NCBI GenBank assembly: GCA_022846035.1
Contig: AP025580.1
Location: forward strand, 2,170,001-2,234,000
Direction of reading: 5' to 3'
DNA: 64,000 bases
Source: Christensenellaceae bacterium
GTDB lineage: Bacteria; Bacillota; Clostridia; Christensenellales; Christensenellaceae
Under the pieces are notes generated by a model. It had not been told where the DNA came from. It saw only the letters and a program-made list of their open reading frames with translations, and made no database searches. Within the stretch, counting starts at the first letter, position 1; each line of letters starts with the position of its first letter. Shown here in pieces: positions 16,651-26,711 of the stretch. The position numbers were made by a program, and so were the translations under genes.

Positions 16651-19060
16651 CACAGGAATGAAATTACTGCACGGTTCACCCAACAGGAAATTACCACCAC
16701 AGGAGAAACAGCGCGTCGTTGCCGCAATGAAAAAGCGCAAGGCGGCAAACCCACGGACGGCGCAAGATACAATCCCCTATTTGCGTATGTATCGTGACGG
16801 GATATGCAGGGTTACGGACAGGCTATACACAAAAATGCTTGAATTTCAAGATATCACATACCAGCTTGCAAACAATGAGGACAAGACGACGATTTTTGAA
16901 AATTATTGTGATTTTCTCAACTACTTTGATAGCTCAATCACGGTACAACTTACGTTTATCAATCAATCCGTCAATATGAAAAACTTTGCGAAGATCATTG
17001 ATATACCACCGCAGGGAGATAGCTTTGACGACATACGCAAGGAATATGCGAGTATGTTAAAAGACCAGCTTGCCAAAGGCAATAACGGACTACAAAAGCG
17101 CAAATTCCTTACATTCGGTATTGAAGCGGACGACTTCGCAAGCGCGAAACAGCGGCTTGAACGCATTGAAATGGACGTAATGAACAACTTTAAGGTGCTG
17201 GGCGTTCGGGCATCATTGCTAAACGGGTACGACCGTTTAAAAGTGTTGCACGACATATTCCATGCGGACAGCAAAGAACCCTTTATGTTTAATTGGGATT
17301 TGACGTATCAATCGGGATTGTCCACAAAAGATTTTATTGCGCCAACATCGTTTAGCTTTCGAGATGATCGGATGTTTACAATGGGACGCAAAATCGGCGC
17401 GGTTTCGTATCTGCAAATACTTGCCCCGGAGCTTTCCGACCGTATGCTTGCCGATTATCTCGACATGGACACTGATTTGATCGTCAATCTGCATATTCAG
17501 TCAATCGACCAAAACGCCGCCGTCAAGCTCGTAAAGCGAAAGATTACAGACCTTGACAAAATGAAGATTGAGGAACAGAAAAAGGCGGTTCGCAGCGGGT
17601 ACGACATGGACATTATACCGTCAGACCTTGCGACATATGGCGACGAAGCAAAAAACTTATTAAAAGACTTGCAGAGCCGCAATGAAAGAATGTTCTTAGT
17701 TACGTTCCTTGTCATGAATACGGCAGACGATAAAAAGAAGCTGGATAATGCAACATTTGCGGCGGCAGGGATTGCACAGAAATATAATTGCACGTTAAAG
17801 CCGCTTGATTTCCAACAGGAAAACGCACTTGCAAGCAGCTTACCACTGGGTCGAAACCTTGTTCCCATACAGCGCGGACTTACCACGTCCAGCGCGGCAA
17901 TATTTGTACCGTTTACAACGCAAGAGCTTTTTTCACATAGTCCGCAATCCCTGTACTACGGGCTTAATGCCTTATCTAATAATATGATAATGGCAGATCG
18001 CAAACAGCTAAAAACTCCGAACGGTCTTATCTTGGGAACACCGGGAGCCGGGAAAAGTTTTTCGGCAAAGCGTGAGATCGTAAACGTGTTCCTGCTTACG
18101 CGAGATCAAATATTGGTATGCGACCCGGAAAGTGAATACGGCGCATTGACTTTGAAGCTGGGCGGTCAAGTGATCGAACTATCCCCGAACAGCAAGCAAT
18201 GTATAAACCCGCTGGATATCAACCTTAACTATTCGGAGGATGATAACCCGCTAACTCTCAAAAGTGATTTTGTGCTTTCGTTCTGCGAACTCATTTGTGG
18301 CGGCAGAAATGGGCTTGAACCAATCGAACGCACGGTAATTGATCGTTGTGTTTCCCTTATTTACAGGGAATATATCGCAAACCCGAAACCCGAAAACGTC
18401 CCTGTATTGGGCGACCTTTACCGGGCATTAAGGCAGCAACCAGAGCCAGAAGCGCAGCGCGTCGCAACAGCACTTGAAATGTACGTTACGGGTACGCTTA
18501 ATGTGTTCAATAACCGTACAAACATTATAGGGCTTACCGATAAGCGCATGATTACGTTTGATATTCGGCGGCTGGGAAAGGCTTTAAAAAAGCTGGGTAT
18601 GCTTATACTGGAAGATCAAGCGTGGAACATGGTTACGGTAAACCGTTTTGAGGGACACAAGGCAACCCGGTTTTATATCGACGAATTTCACTTGCTTTTC
18701 AAAGACCAACAAACAGCGGCGTACAGTGTGGAAATTTGGCAGCGGTTTAGGAAGTGGAACGGCATTCCGACAGGGATAACGCAAAATGTCAAAACGCTGC
18801 TATTATCCCCGGAGATCGAAAACATCTTTGACAATTCGGATTTTGTGTATATGCTCAACCAAGCTCCCGGCGACCGTCAACGAATTGCAAAACAGTTATC
18901 TATTTCGCCGCAACAATTATCATACGTCACAAACAGCAATGAGGGCGAGGGGCTTTTGTATTTTGGGAATACGATCATTCCTTTTGTTGATCACTTCCCG
19001 AAAGACACACAGCTATATAAGATCATGACGACCAAACCCGACGAGGTAAACAAGCAATGA
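16595..19060 (+). CDS. VirB4-like conjugation ATPase
   Basis: 821 residues. The N-terminal ~70 residues are basic and likely disordered, followed by the VirB4 N-terminal domain. The ATPase core has Walker A GTPGAGKSF near residue 480, Walker B TRFYIDEFHLLF near residue 690 and the TGITQNVKTLL arginine region. It drives assembly and substrate passage of the transfer channel. TTG start at 16595 after GGAGG. It overlaps the next gene by 4 bases. Confidence 0.93.
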   Translation: MQKAKKKQRARKTPPAGNNTGMKLLHGSPNRKLPPQEKQRVVAAMKKRKAANPRTAQDTIPYLRMYRDGICRVTDRLYTKMLEFQDITYQLANNEDKTTIFENYCDFLNYFDSSITVQLTFINQSVNMKNFAKIIDIPPQGDSFDDIRKEYASMLKDQLAKGNNGLQKRKFLTFGIEADDFASAKQRLERIEMDVMNNFKVLGVRASLLNGYDRLKVLHDIFHADSKEPFMFNWDLTYQSGLSTKDFIAPTSFSFRDDRMFTMGRKIGAVSYLQILAPELSDRMLADYLDMDTDLIVNLHIQSIDQNAAVKLVKRKITDLDKMKIEEQKKAVRSGYDMDIIPSDLATYGDEAKNLLKDLQSRNERMFLVTFLVMNTADDKKKLDNATFAAAGIAQKYNCTLKPLDFQQENALASSLPLGRNLVPIQRGLTTSSAAIFVPFTTQELFSHSPQSLYYGLNALSNNMIMADRKQLKTPNGLILGTPGAGKSFSAKREIVNVFLLTRDQILVCDPESEYGALTLKLGGQVIELSPNSKQCINPLDINLNYSEDDNPLTLKSDFVLSFCELICGGRNGLEPIERTVIDRCVSLIYREYIANPKPENVPVLGDLYRALRQQPEPEAQRVATALEMYVTGTLNVFNNRTNIIGLTDKRMITFDIRRLGKALKKLGMLILEDQAWNMVTVNRFEGHKATRFYIDEFHLLFKDQQTAAYSVEIWQRFRKWNGIPTGITQNVKTLLLSPEIENIFDNSDFVYMLNQAPGDRQRIAKQLSISPQQLSYVTNSNEGEGLLYFGNTIIPFVDHFPKDTQLYKIMTTKPDEVNKQ

Positions 19061-21255
19061 GCCACTTGGAGCGCAAGGAATTTGAGCTAAAGGCGAAAGA
19101 TAAGGTTGTCCAAAAGATGACCCGTGACGGGCTGGTTGATGAAAACCTTGCGGACGGAACGACAAAAAAAGCACGACCCGGAGATCCAATCCATGAGCAA
19201 ACGGGAAAAGGAACGCAACCGACCCCGAAACAAAAACCACGGGGGCAGCCGAAACGCCGCCCCGCTCCACGGAAACGGTCACAAGCATTACAGGAAAAGC
19301 CTACTAATAAGGCGGTTAATTCAATTCCGCCTTTTGACCGATCAGAAACAGGCGGTAAAAAGGCGGGAAATAATGCGATACAGTCAAAGGCGCAAAGCAT
19401 ACAAAAAAAGATATACAAAACAAAACTAATCTTTGACGATCAAGCAAAGACTGCAAGAATCACGCCGATTGCAAAGTCGGCGGGAGCCGGCGCAATGTAT
19501 TTACGCAGCAAGCTACATCAACACGTCGAGGACGAAAATTTGGCGGTCAAGGCAGGACAGCGAACGGAGCAACGCACGGTAAACACGACCCTTGCGGTTG
19601 GGCGGCGGGTACGAAAGCGGAGCAACACGTTAAAAGCCCGCCGTGCGCTGGGTCTTGACCGCCGCACGGTAAGGACGCAAACAAACCGTATTTATCGCTG
19701 GACGGCAGAGAGCAGCGCAAAAAGCAAAAACGCCCCCGCAATTAAACGAGCCATACAAAAACGGGCAATTAAAAAGCAGTATGCGAAAGGTGCGCGTAAG
19801 GCGGCAAAGTCGGCGGCAAAAACAGGCGGGAGAACCGCAAGAAAAACCGCGCGGACAGCGGGCGTTTTGATGCGCCACCCCGTCGCTCTTGTGATCGCTA
19901 TTGCTGTAATCGTGATCGTTATTTTTGTTGCTTCTCTTGTGGCAACCGTGGGGGCTATGATCGCGCAGAGCAGCACGGCAATGATCGGCACAGCCTACCT
20001 AGCGGCAGATCGGGACATAAACGAAGCGCAGGACTATTACACGCAAAAGGAAGCCGAGTTATTACAAGAAGCGTATAGCCTGGAGGGGCAAAACCCCGGC
20101 TACGACGAGTACCGTTATAACATTGGCGAAGTGGAGCATAACCCTTACGAGCTAATGGCATTTTTAACCGCCGCACATAAAGATTTTATTTTCGAGGATA
20201 TAAGCCCCGTTTTGGATGAACTGTTTGACGAGCAATTCCAGTTATGGACGGAAGCAACGACCGAAACCCGCACCCGCGCGGTTGAAACGACAGACCCAGC
20301 CACGGGCGAGGTTATCACGAAAACCGAAGAATACGAAGTAAGAATTTTCAATATCAATGTGACAGTCAATATGTTTTCCGTGATTGCGGCGGGTCGTATG
20401 GATGACGAGCAACGAAAAATGTATGACGGGTATGTGCAGAGCCGAGGGAGCCGCCAGCATTTCGGCAAACCGATTGATTGTGATTGGACACTTTATATTA
20501 CAACCCCCTACGGCTATTCGTACAATGGCGGCATTTCCTATTCGGACGGCGTAACGCTTTCCATTCCCTACGGCACAACCTTGCTTGCAGGACAGCCCGG
20601 AACAGTCACGCAAGCAGGGAGCCGCCTTATAGTCGATTGTGCGGACGGTCTGCGTTACATTTATGACGGGCTTGTAAGCGTGAGCGTGTCGGACGGTCGG
20701 GAAGTCAAGACCGGGGACGAGATCGGCACGAGCGGCGGCACGCTATACCTTGAATATTCGCAAAATGGCGAAACGCTCAACCCGTATTATTTTGTAGAGT
20801 GCGGCAGCGGCGGTTTGAATGGTGTACCGGGCGGTGGCGGCATAGGCGGTTATCCCGGCGAACCCTACGATGACGAAACCTACCAGCGACTTTTAGCCGA
20901 AGCGACAAAATACATCGGTATGCCCTACGTTTGGGGCGGCAGCACCCCGGCAACGTCCTTTGATTGCAGCGGGTATGTATGTTGGTGTCTCAATGCGTCG
21001 GGTGTGGCAAACGTCGGGCGCACGAACGCGCAGGGGCTTTACAATATGTGTACCCCTATTTCGCGTGAAGAAGCCCACCCCGGCGACCTTATATTTTTTA
21101 CAGGAACGCATAGCGCGGGTCATCCTGTAACGCACGTTGCATTTTACGTCGGGAATGGAATGATGCTTGAAGCTGGAAAGCCTATCGGCTATTCGTCATT
21201 TGAAACGCCATACTGGACAAAGCACTTTTATTCGTTCGGTCGGCTAACAGGATAA
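19057..21255 (+). CDS. Transfer-associated bifunctional cell-wall hydrolase with C-terminal NlpC/P60 domain
   Basis: 732 residues. Residues 1-265 are very basic and low-complexity. One membrane helix follows at about 272-300 (VALVIAIAVIVIVIFVASLVATVGAMI). The extracellular part begins with a helical region, then a beta-rich M23-like fold (residues about 475-580; SIPYGTTLLAGQPGTVTQAG). The C-terminal 130 residues are NlpC/P60: catalytic Cys in SFDCSGYVCW and His in HPVTHVAFYVGNG. Such proteins open peptidoglycan for the conjugation channel (Tn916 Orf14 and VirB1-like role). It overlaps the VirB4 gene by 4 bases. Confidence 0.9.
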   Translation: MSHLERKEFELKAKDKVVQKMTRDGLVDENLADGTTKKARPGDPIHEQTGKGTQPTPKQKPRGQPKRRPAPRKRSQALQEKPTNKAVNSIPPFDRSETGGKKAGNNAIQSKAQSIQKKIYKTKLIFDDQAKTARITPIAKSAGAGAMYLRSKLHQHVEDENLAVKAGQRTEQRTVNTTLAVGRRVRKRSNTLKARRALGLDRRTVRTQTNRIYRWTAESSAKSKNAPAIKRAIQKRAIKKQYAKGARKAAKSAAKTGGRTARKTARTAGVLMRHPVALVIAIAVIVIVIFVASLVATVGAMIAQSSTAMIGTAYLAADRDINEAQDYYTQKEAELLQEAYSLEGQNPGYDEYRYNIGEVEHNPYELMAFLTAAHKDFIFEDISPVLDELFDEQFQLWTEATTETRTRAVETTDPATGEVITKTEEYEVRIFNINVTVNMFSVIAAGRMDDEQRKMYDGYVQSRGSRQHFGKPIDCDWTLYITTPYGYSYNGGISYSDGVTLSIPYGTTLLAGQPGTVTQAGSRLIVDCADGLRYIYDGLVSVSVSDGREVKTGDEIGTSGGTLYLEYSQNGETLNPYYFVECGSGGLNGVPGGGGIGGYPGEPYDDETYQRLLAEATKYIGMPYVWGGSTPATSFDCSGYVCWCLNASGVANVGRTNAQGLYNMCTPISREEAHPGDLIFFTGTHSAGHPVTHVAFYVGNGMMLEAGKPIGYSSFETPYWTKHFYSFGRLTG

Positions 21256-21268
21256 GGAAAGGAACACA

Positions 21269-21523
21269 ATGGACAAGATCGACAAAATTATTAAAGAAAT
21301 CGACAAGACAAAGGCGCAGATCGTGAGCGCACAAAAGAAGCTAAAGAATTTGGAGCAGCAAAAAACGCAGGAAGAAAATTTGCAAATTATACAGGCAGTG
21401 CGGGCAATCAAAATGACCCCGGACGAATTACGGCGTTTTTTGCAAAAACAGAAAACCCCAAAAATGAAAGACGACCAGCCGGAAACCCCGGCACATGATG
21501 AAAGCGAGGAAACTAACGTATGA
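21269..21523 (+). CDS. DUF4315-family small coiled-coil protein
   Basis: 84 residues. Residues 1-45 form a Lys/Glu-rich coiled coil (IDKTKAQIVSAQKKLKNLEQQKTQ), followed by the conserved MTPDELRRFLQ. Found in the same place in many Firmicutes ICEs; function not established. It overlaps the DUF4366 gene by 4 bases. Confidence 0.8.
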   Translation: MDKIDKIIKEIDKTKAQIVSAQKKLKNLEQQKTQEENLQIIQAVRAIKMTPDELRRFLQKQKTPKMKDDQPETPAHDESEETNV

Positions 21524-22254
21524 GGATGAAAAGAAAACATAGAATCACAATCAATATTTTGCTGGTGCTTATTATCGTTATCATTGCCATGCTTGCAATG
21601 CCGACAGTGGCAGCCGCCCAAGCGGACGACCCCGCGGCAGGAACGCCAACCGCGGAGCCGATACCAACGGCGACGGCAGAGACAACAGCCCACAGCGCAA
21701 CCCCACCCAGCACGGCGACGGCAAGCACGACCAGCGCGGAGCAGGACGGCGGCGGTAGCTCTACGGACAAAGACGAAGCCCCGGAAAAAGAATTTTTCAC
21801 GATTGAAACCAAGAGCGGCAAAGTGTTCTATTTGATCGTGGACAATAAGAAAACGTCTGATAATGTTTTCCTGCTTACCGAAGTAACGGAAAACGACCTT
21901 TTGAACTTTACCGAGGACGAGCAGGAAAAAAATATTTTTGGCGGGGCAACGACGCAGCCGACCCCTACCACAGAGCCGTCATCCGAAGCATCGGCAAGCG
22001 CACAAGCTGAAAATCCGGCACCCACAGCCGAGCCGGAACAACAACCCGCCAGTAATAATACTATTATGATGATCGGTGTGGTTGTTGTGATTGCTTTGGT
22101 GGGCGTGATCGCATTTGCGGTTAAGAAGCGCAAGGCAAAACAAGCGTTGGGCAGTATGGACGATATCGAGGACTACGCAGACGATTTTGAGGATGAAAAC
22201 GACCCGGACGACTTCGAGGACGAAACCAAAAACGATCAGGAGGATAGCGAGTGA
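21520..22254 (+). CDS. DUF4366-family secreted/membrane transfer protein
   Basis: 244 residues. Signal peptide at 1-30, a Thr/Ala/Pro-rich low-complexity stretch, a small conserved domain (FFTIETKSGKVFYLIVDNKKTSDNVFLLTEVTENDLLNF), a second low-complexity stretch, one membrane helix at about 184-202, and a very acidic cytoplasmic tail. This is the DUF4366 layout. Probably a surface-exposed part of the mating channel. It overlaps topB by 4 bases. Confidence 0.8.
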   Translation: MRMKRKHRITINILLVLIIVIIAMLAMPTVAAAQADDPAAGTPTAEPIPTATAETTAHSATPPSTATASTTSAEQDGGGSSTDKDEAPEKEFFTIETKSGKVFYLIVDNKKTSDNVFLLTEVTENDLLNFTEDEQEKNIFGGATTQPTPTTEPSSEASASAQAENPAPTAEPEQQPASNNTIMMIGVVVVIALVGVIAFAVKKRKAKQALGSMDDIEDYADDFEDENDPDDFEDETKNDQEDSE

Positions 22255-24350
22255 AATTAGTAATTGCGGAAAAACCAAGTGTCGCGCGGTCGATTGCAAA
22301 CGTGATCGGTGCGAAAGAAGTAAAAGACGGATATTGCGAGGGAAACGGTTATCTGGTCTCGTGGTGCGTTGGTCATTTGGTGGAGCCAGCCCACGCCGAA
22401 GTGTATGACCCGAAATATTCCAAGTGGACAAAGGAGGATTTACCGATCATCCCGGACGTATGGCATTACGTGATTTCAAAAGCCAAGCAAAAACAGTTTG
22501 CTATATTAAAAGAACTTATGCGGCGGGCAGATGTCGAAAGCCTTATTTGCGCGACAGACGCCGGGCGCGAGGGTGAGCTTATTTTCCGTTTGGTCTACAA
22601 GCAAACAGGCTGTAAAAAACCGTTCTCCCGCTTGTGGATTTCGTCAATGGAAGATAGCGCAATAAAACAGGGCTTTGACAACCTCAAAGACGGTGCGGAG
22701 TACGACGAGCTTTACGCTTCGGCTCTTTGCCGCCAAAAAGCCGATTGGCTGGTAGGTATCAACGCGACCCGGTTATATTCTGTCTTATATAATGGTTCGC
22801 TGAATGTGGGGCGTGTACAATCGCCGACCCTTGCCATGTTGACCCAGCGGGACGCGCAGATCAAGAACTTTATAAAAGAAAAATATTACGTCCCGCATAT
22901 CCAATGTGGCGAGATCGACGCGACGGGCGCGAAAACATTTAACCCAGCAGAAGCGGAAACAATACGGACGGCTTGCGACGGAAAGCAAGCCGTTTTACGT
23001 TCCGTCATTTCCGAAAACAAAATAGCTCGCCCGCCGAAGCTGTACGACCTTACCACTTTACAGCGCGACGCAAACCGTATCTATGGATATACGGCGCAGC
23101 AATCGCTCGACTATGTCCAAAATCTGTACGAAAAGAAATTGACAACCTATCCGCGCACGGATAGCCAGTATTTGACACATGATATGACAGACACAGCCGC
23201 CGAGATCGTCAAGGTGGTTTTGAAGCTGCCATTTGCTGAAGCAATTCGGGACGAACTGAAGCCCAACGTTACACAGACCGTCAACGACAAAAAAGTTTCA
23301 GACCACCACGCAATCATTCCAACCCTGCAAGTGGGAATCGCAGACCTTACCCCCCTGCCAGACGGGGAAAGAAACATTTTATATCTGATATCTGCCCGCC
23401 TAGCGTGCGCGGTTAGCGACCCGCATATGTTTGAAGCTGTTACCGCTGAATTTGATTGCGCGGGTCATGCGTTCGCCGCGAAAGGCAGAGCCGTGACCGC
23501 CGAGGGCTGGAAAGCGGTTGAAAAGGCTTTTAAAAACAGCATAAAAGAGAAATCCGATGACGAGGAAACCGAAATGCCGCCGTTGCCCCAGCTTGTCGAG
23601 GGGCAGACGTTTTTAGAAGTGCAAGCGTCCACGTCCGAAAGCTGGACAGCCCCACCGAAGCCCTACACAGAGGACACATTACTTGCCGCAATGGAACGAG
23701 CCGGGAACGAGGACACAGACCCCGAAGCCGAACGGCGCGGGCTGGGAACCCCGGCGACCCGTGCGGGCGTGATCGAAAAGCTGGTGCAAAAAGGATTTGC
23801 CAGTCGCAAAGGAAAACAGATTATCCCGACCGAGCGCGGCACAGCCCTTATATCCGTATTGCCCGAAAAACTCACGTCCCCAAAACTTACGGCAGAATGG
23901 GAAAACACCTTAACAGAGATCGCACGGGGCAAAAGCGGAGCTGCCGAGTTTATGGACAGTATCGCGGGATATGTCCGGGAACTGGTCGAAACAGTCCCCG
24001 AAGTGACAAACGACCAGCGGAGCCGTTTTCAGTTTGATAAACCCGTCATCGGCATTTGTCCCCGTTGCGGTGGCAACGTCCACGAGAGCCGCACAAACTT
24101 TTATTGTGCAAATAAGGATTGTGGCTTTGTCATGTGGAAGAATGATAAATTTTTCCGGGACAAAAAAACAAGCCTTACTCCTCGAATGGCAACGGAGCTT
24201 TTGAAGTCCGGGCGAGTTAAGGCAAAGAACCTTTATAGCCCAAAGACTGGAAAAACATATGACGCGCAGATTATCCTTGCGGACACGGGCGGCAAGTACG
24301 TCAATTTTAGGCTGGAATTTGAGCATAAAGGCAAGGTTTTCAAAAGTTAA
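22251..24350 (+). CDS. topB: DNA topoisomerase III
   Basis: 699 residues, type IA topoisomerase. The Toprim domain starts at KLVIAEKPSVARSIANVIG with the acidic DAGREGELIF; the catalytic tyrosine is in TYPRTDSQYL. A C-terminal zinc ribbon (CPRCGG...CANKDCGF) is present. ICE-borne TopB relaxes or decatenates DNA during transfer and replication. It is the last gene of the tightly overlapping transfer operon; the oriT-like hairpin sequence follows within 20 bases. Confidence 0.95.
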   Translation: MKLVIAEKPSVARSIANVIGAKEVKDGYCEGNGYLVSWCVGHLVEPAHAEVYDPKYSKWTKEDLPIIPDVWHYVISKAKQKQFAILKELMRRADVESLICATDAGREGELIFRLVYKQTGCKKPFSRLWISSMEDSAIKQGFDNLKDGAEYDELYASALCRQKADWLVGINATRLYSVLYNGSLNVGRVQSPTLAMLTQRDAQIKNFIKEKYYVPHIQCGEIDATGAKTFNPAEAETIRTACDGKQAVLRSVISENKIARPPKLYDLTTLQRDANRIYGYTAQQSLDYVQNLYEKKLTTYPRTDSQYLTHDMTDTAAEIVKVVLKLPFAEAIRDELKPNVTQTVNDKKVSDHHAIIPTLQVGIADLTPLPDGERNILYLISARLACAVSDPHMFEAVTAEFDCAGHAFAAKGRAVTAEGWKAVEKAFKNSIKEKSDDEETEMPPLPQLVEGQTFLEVQASTSESWTAPPKPYTEDTLLAAMERAGNEDTDPEAERRGLGTPATRAGVIEKLVQKGFASRKGKQIIPTERGTALISVLPEKLTSPKLTAEWENTLTEIARGKSGAAEFMDSIAGYVRELVETVPEVTNDQRSRFQFDKPVIGICPRCGGNVHESRTNFYCANKDCGFVMWKNDKFFRDKKTSLTPRMATELLKSGRVKAKNLYSPKTGKTYDAQIILADTGGKYVNFRLEFEHKGKVFKS

Positions 24351-24370
24351 TATCCGGGAATTGGTATCTT

Positions 24371-24470
24371 AACAAGCATAGGAAGTGTATTAACACACTT
24401 CCAACTTTGCCCCGGCCCGCGAAGCTGGGCGGGGCAAAGTGCTTGTTGAGGGGCAAGCCCCCAAACCCCC
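24371..24470 (+). other. oriT-like double-hairpin sequence, copy 1 (upstream of the ArdC-type gene)
   Basis: An outer stem AACAAGCA / TGCTTGTT encloses two hairpins: GGAAGTGT..ACACTTCC, and TTTGCCCC..GGGGCAAA with a CCGGCCCGCGAAGCTGGG interior. It is followed by TGAGGGG and two C5 runs separated by AAA. An almost identical arrangement, in the opposite orientation, lies at 36002-36101 before mobC. Both copies end about 20 bases before an AAAGGAG ribosome binding site. Confidence 0.65.
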
Positions 24471-24494
24471 GAAAAACACGAAAGGAGTATAATT

Positions 24495-26138
24495 TTGAGC
24501 GAAGCACAAAATAATGAAGTGATAGGCGCAGGGCATTCACCCGCGCCTATTGTTTTTGAAACACATACCCGAAAAGAGCAGATGCAGGAGATTACCGACA
24601 AGCTGGAACAGGGCGTAAAGGAAATCTTTGAATCAGACCAATTTAAAGAATATCTTAGCACGATGTCAAAGTTTTATGATTATTCCATAAACAATAGTAT
24701 GCTCATATTCCTGCAAAAGCCAGATGCTTCTCATGTAGCGGGTTTCCGCGCATGGGAAAAGAAATTTGATCGGCACGTTATAAAAGGACAAAAGGGTCTT
24801 AAAATCATTGCCCCTACAAAGTTTAAGGTATTAGAAAAAGAAAACAAAACCGACCCCAAGACAGGTAAGCCAGTGATCGGCAGCGACGGAAAACCCGTAA
24901 AGGAAACGGTCGAAAAGGAAATGATCGGCTATCATACCGTTACGGTTTTCGACGTTTCGCAAACCTACGGCAAAGAATTACCCGAAATTCCCATGAGTAT
25001 GCTTAGCGGTAAAGTCCCAAACTATAAGCGGTTTTTTGATGCGCTGGAAAAAGTATCGCCTGTTCCTATTGATTTTGAAACGATTGAGGGCAGCGCAAAC
25101 GGTTATTACAGCTTTGCGGATAAACGAATTGCGATTAAAAAAGATATGAGCGAAGCACAGACGATTAAGACCACTATACATGAAATTTCACACGCCAAGC
25201 TGCACGACCTAGATTTAAAGACAACGGAAGATAAGCAAAAGCTACCATATGACAAGCAAACCAGGGAGGTACAAGCCGAAAGTGTGGCATATTGTGTTTG
25301 TCAACATTACGGGCTGGACACATCAAGTTATTCATTTGGCTATGTTGCAGGGTGGAGCAGCGGAAAGGAAACCGCCGAATTGAAAGCGTCCCTTAACGTT
25401 ATTCGTAAAACGGCGGCAGAGATTATAACGGACGTTGACGCGCAGATTGCGACGCTCAACATGGAGCAAACGCAAGAGAGCGAAAAAGCCCCGGGGCTAA
25501 TCGAGAACAAGGACACTTTTTCTATTTACCAGCTTACAGACAAGGCAACAGAAAAATACGGCTTTATCTCGCTAAACAGCCTACGAGCCGACGGCGTGGC
25601 GGTTGACCCTGCAAATTACCGCTATCTATATAACGGCGAGTTTCCCAAAGACAAAACCCTTGAAGATATTTATGTTCGGTTCAACCTTTATCGCCCTGAA
25701 AACTTCATAGGGCATTCGCTATCTGTTTCGGACGTGATCGTTACCCAGCGCGACGGTATGGAAAAGGCTTATTATGTGGATAGATTCGGTTTTACCGAAG
25801 TGCCGGACTTTATGACATTGTTACAGGAGCAGCGGCAAACCCCGATCAATCCATTAGAAACCGCCGAGAAATCCACGGAACAAAATTATAACATGATCGA
25901 CGGGCAGATCAACAACACGCCCACGGTTGACGAACTGGAAAAGCGGGCTAAAGCTGGGGAAACGATATCCATTACGGAAATCATCAAAGCAAATAAGGCA
26001 GACAAAGCCCGCGCTGCCAGCAAAGACGAGAAAAGACCGTCAATCCGGGCGCAACTCAAAAAGGATAAACAATCCGTCGCACGGGGCGAACGTCCAGCAC
26101 AGCAACCAAAACAAAATAACAAGGAACGCGAGGTATAA
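24495..26138 (+). CDS. ArdC-type antirestriction protein with zinc-metallopeptidase motif (LtrC-like)
   Basis: 547 residues. Residues about 28-150 form the ArdC N-terminal ssDNA-binding domain (FYDYSINNSMLIFLQKPDASHVAGFRAWEKKFDRHVIKGQKGLKI). A metallopeptidase segment near residue 230 contains HEISHA. The second half holds an ICE-type accessory domain (IYQLTDKATEKYGFISL..) and a coiled tail (RPSIRAQLKKDK). Such proteins enter or are made early in the recipient and protect incoming DNA from restriction. TTG start at 24495 after AAAGGAG. The oriT-like structure directly upstream is notable for an early-transfer gene. Confidence 0.8.
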   Translation: MSEAQNNEVIGAGHSPAPIVFETHTRKEQMQEITDKLEQGVKEIFESDQFKEYLSTMSKFYDYSINNSMLIFLQKPDASHVAGFRAWEKKFDRHVIKGQKGLKIIAPTKFKVLEKENKTDPKTGKPVIGSDGKPVKETVEKEMIGYHTVTVFDVSQTYGKELPEIPMSMLSGKVPNYKRFFDALEKVSPVPIDFETIEGSANGYYSFADKRIAIKKDMSEAQTIKTTIHEISHAKLHDLDLKTTEDKQKLPYDKQTREVQAESVAYCVCQHYGLDTSSYSFGYVAGWSSGKETAELKASLNVIRKTAAEIITDVDAQIATLNMEQTQESEKAPGLIENKDTFSIYQLTDKATEKYGFISLNSLRADGVAVDPANYRYLYNGEFPKDKTLEDIYVRFNLYRPENFIGHSLSVSDVIVTQRDGMEKAYYVDRFGFTEVPDFMTLLQEQRQTPINPLETAEKSTEQNYNMIDGQINNTPTVDELEKRAKAGETISITEIIKANKADKARAASKDEKRPSIRAQLKKDKQSVARGERPAQQPKQNNKEREV

Positions 26139-26142
26139 CGAT

Positions 26143-26370
26143 ATGGAGTATTTCACAGTAGAAGAAACAAATTTGATTTGCATTTACGACATTCGGACAC
26201 GGGCGGGGCTGTTACGCGATTTGTACGCAGCTACTGAGGACGTTTACGACCCGGAATTACTGGAGGTTTTCAAAGCTGTAATTCATAAGCTGGAGGGATT
26301 GACGGACGGCGAATATTTGGAACTTGCCCCCGGTCTTGTCCCAGCCGATGATTTGGAAGTAGACGCATGA
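26143..26370 (+). CDS. Transposon-transfer-assisting family protein (TTRAP-like)
   Basis: 75 residues. The pattern EYFTVEETNLICIYDIRTRAGLLRDL, a Glu/Leu-rich middle and a short acidic end matches the small TTRAP family found in conjugative transposons. It starts 4 bases after the ArdC stop and overlaps the next gene by 4 bases. Molecular role unknown. Confidence 0.7.
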   Translation: MEYFTVEETNLICIYDIRTRAGLLRDLYAATEDVYDPELLEVFKAVIHKLEGLTDGEYLELAPGLVPADDLEVDA

Positions 26371-26711
26371 AACAGTTTACGCCCTTTCAGACGAAGCGGG
26401 CAAACGTCCTTATCCGTGCCGAGTGTTGCAATTACGTTCAAGGGAATTGTGATGCGCTGGACGCTGGGGAGCCTGTACCCTGTCCGCAAATTGCGTCACA
26501 GTCCATGTTGTGCTTGTGGTTCAAAAATGCGGTTTTACCGATTGATAAAACCCTTTGCGCGGAGCTTTCAACCCCGGACAAGCAAAAGCCTTGTGCGAAG
26601 TGCGGCGCATTGTTCCAGTCGAGCAGCAACAGAGCTAAGTATTGTAATTTATGTGTCAATCAGATTAAGCGCGATCAAGCGCGGGAGCGTATGCGGCGAA
26701 AAAGGCAATAA
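26367..26711 (+). CDS. Cysteine-rich VLP-domain protein
   Basis: 114 residues. An N-terminal cysteine cluster (VLIRAECCNYVQGNCDALDAGEPVPCPQ) and the CLWFKNAVLP segment that gives the family its name are followed by a zinc ribbon (PCAKCGALFQSSSNRAKYCNLC) and an Arg/Lys tail. Probable small DNA- or RNA-binding ICE protein. Last gene of the rightward operon. Confidence 0.75.
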   Translation: MKQFTPFQTKRANVLIRAECCNYVQGNCDALDAGEPVPCPQIASQSMLCLWFKNAVLPIDKTLCAELSTPDKQKPCAKCGALFQSSSNRAKYCNLCVNQIKRDQARERMRRKRQ

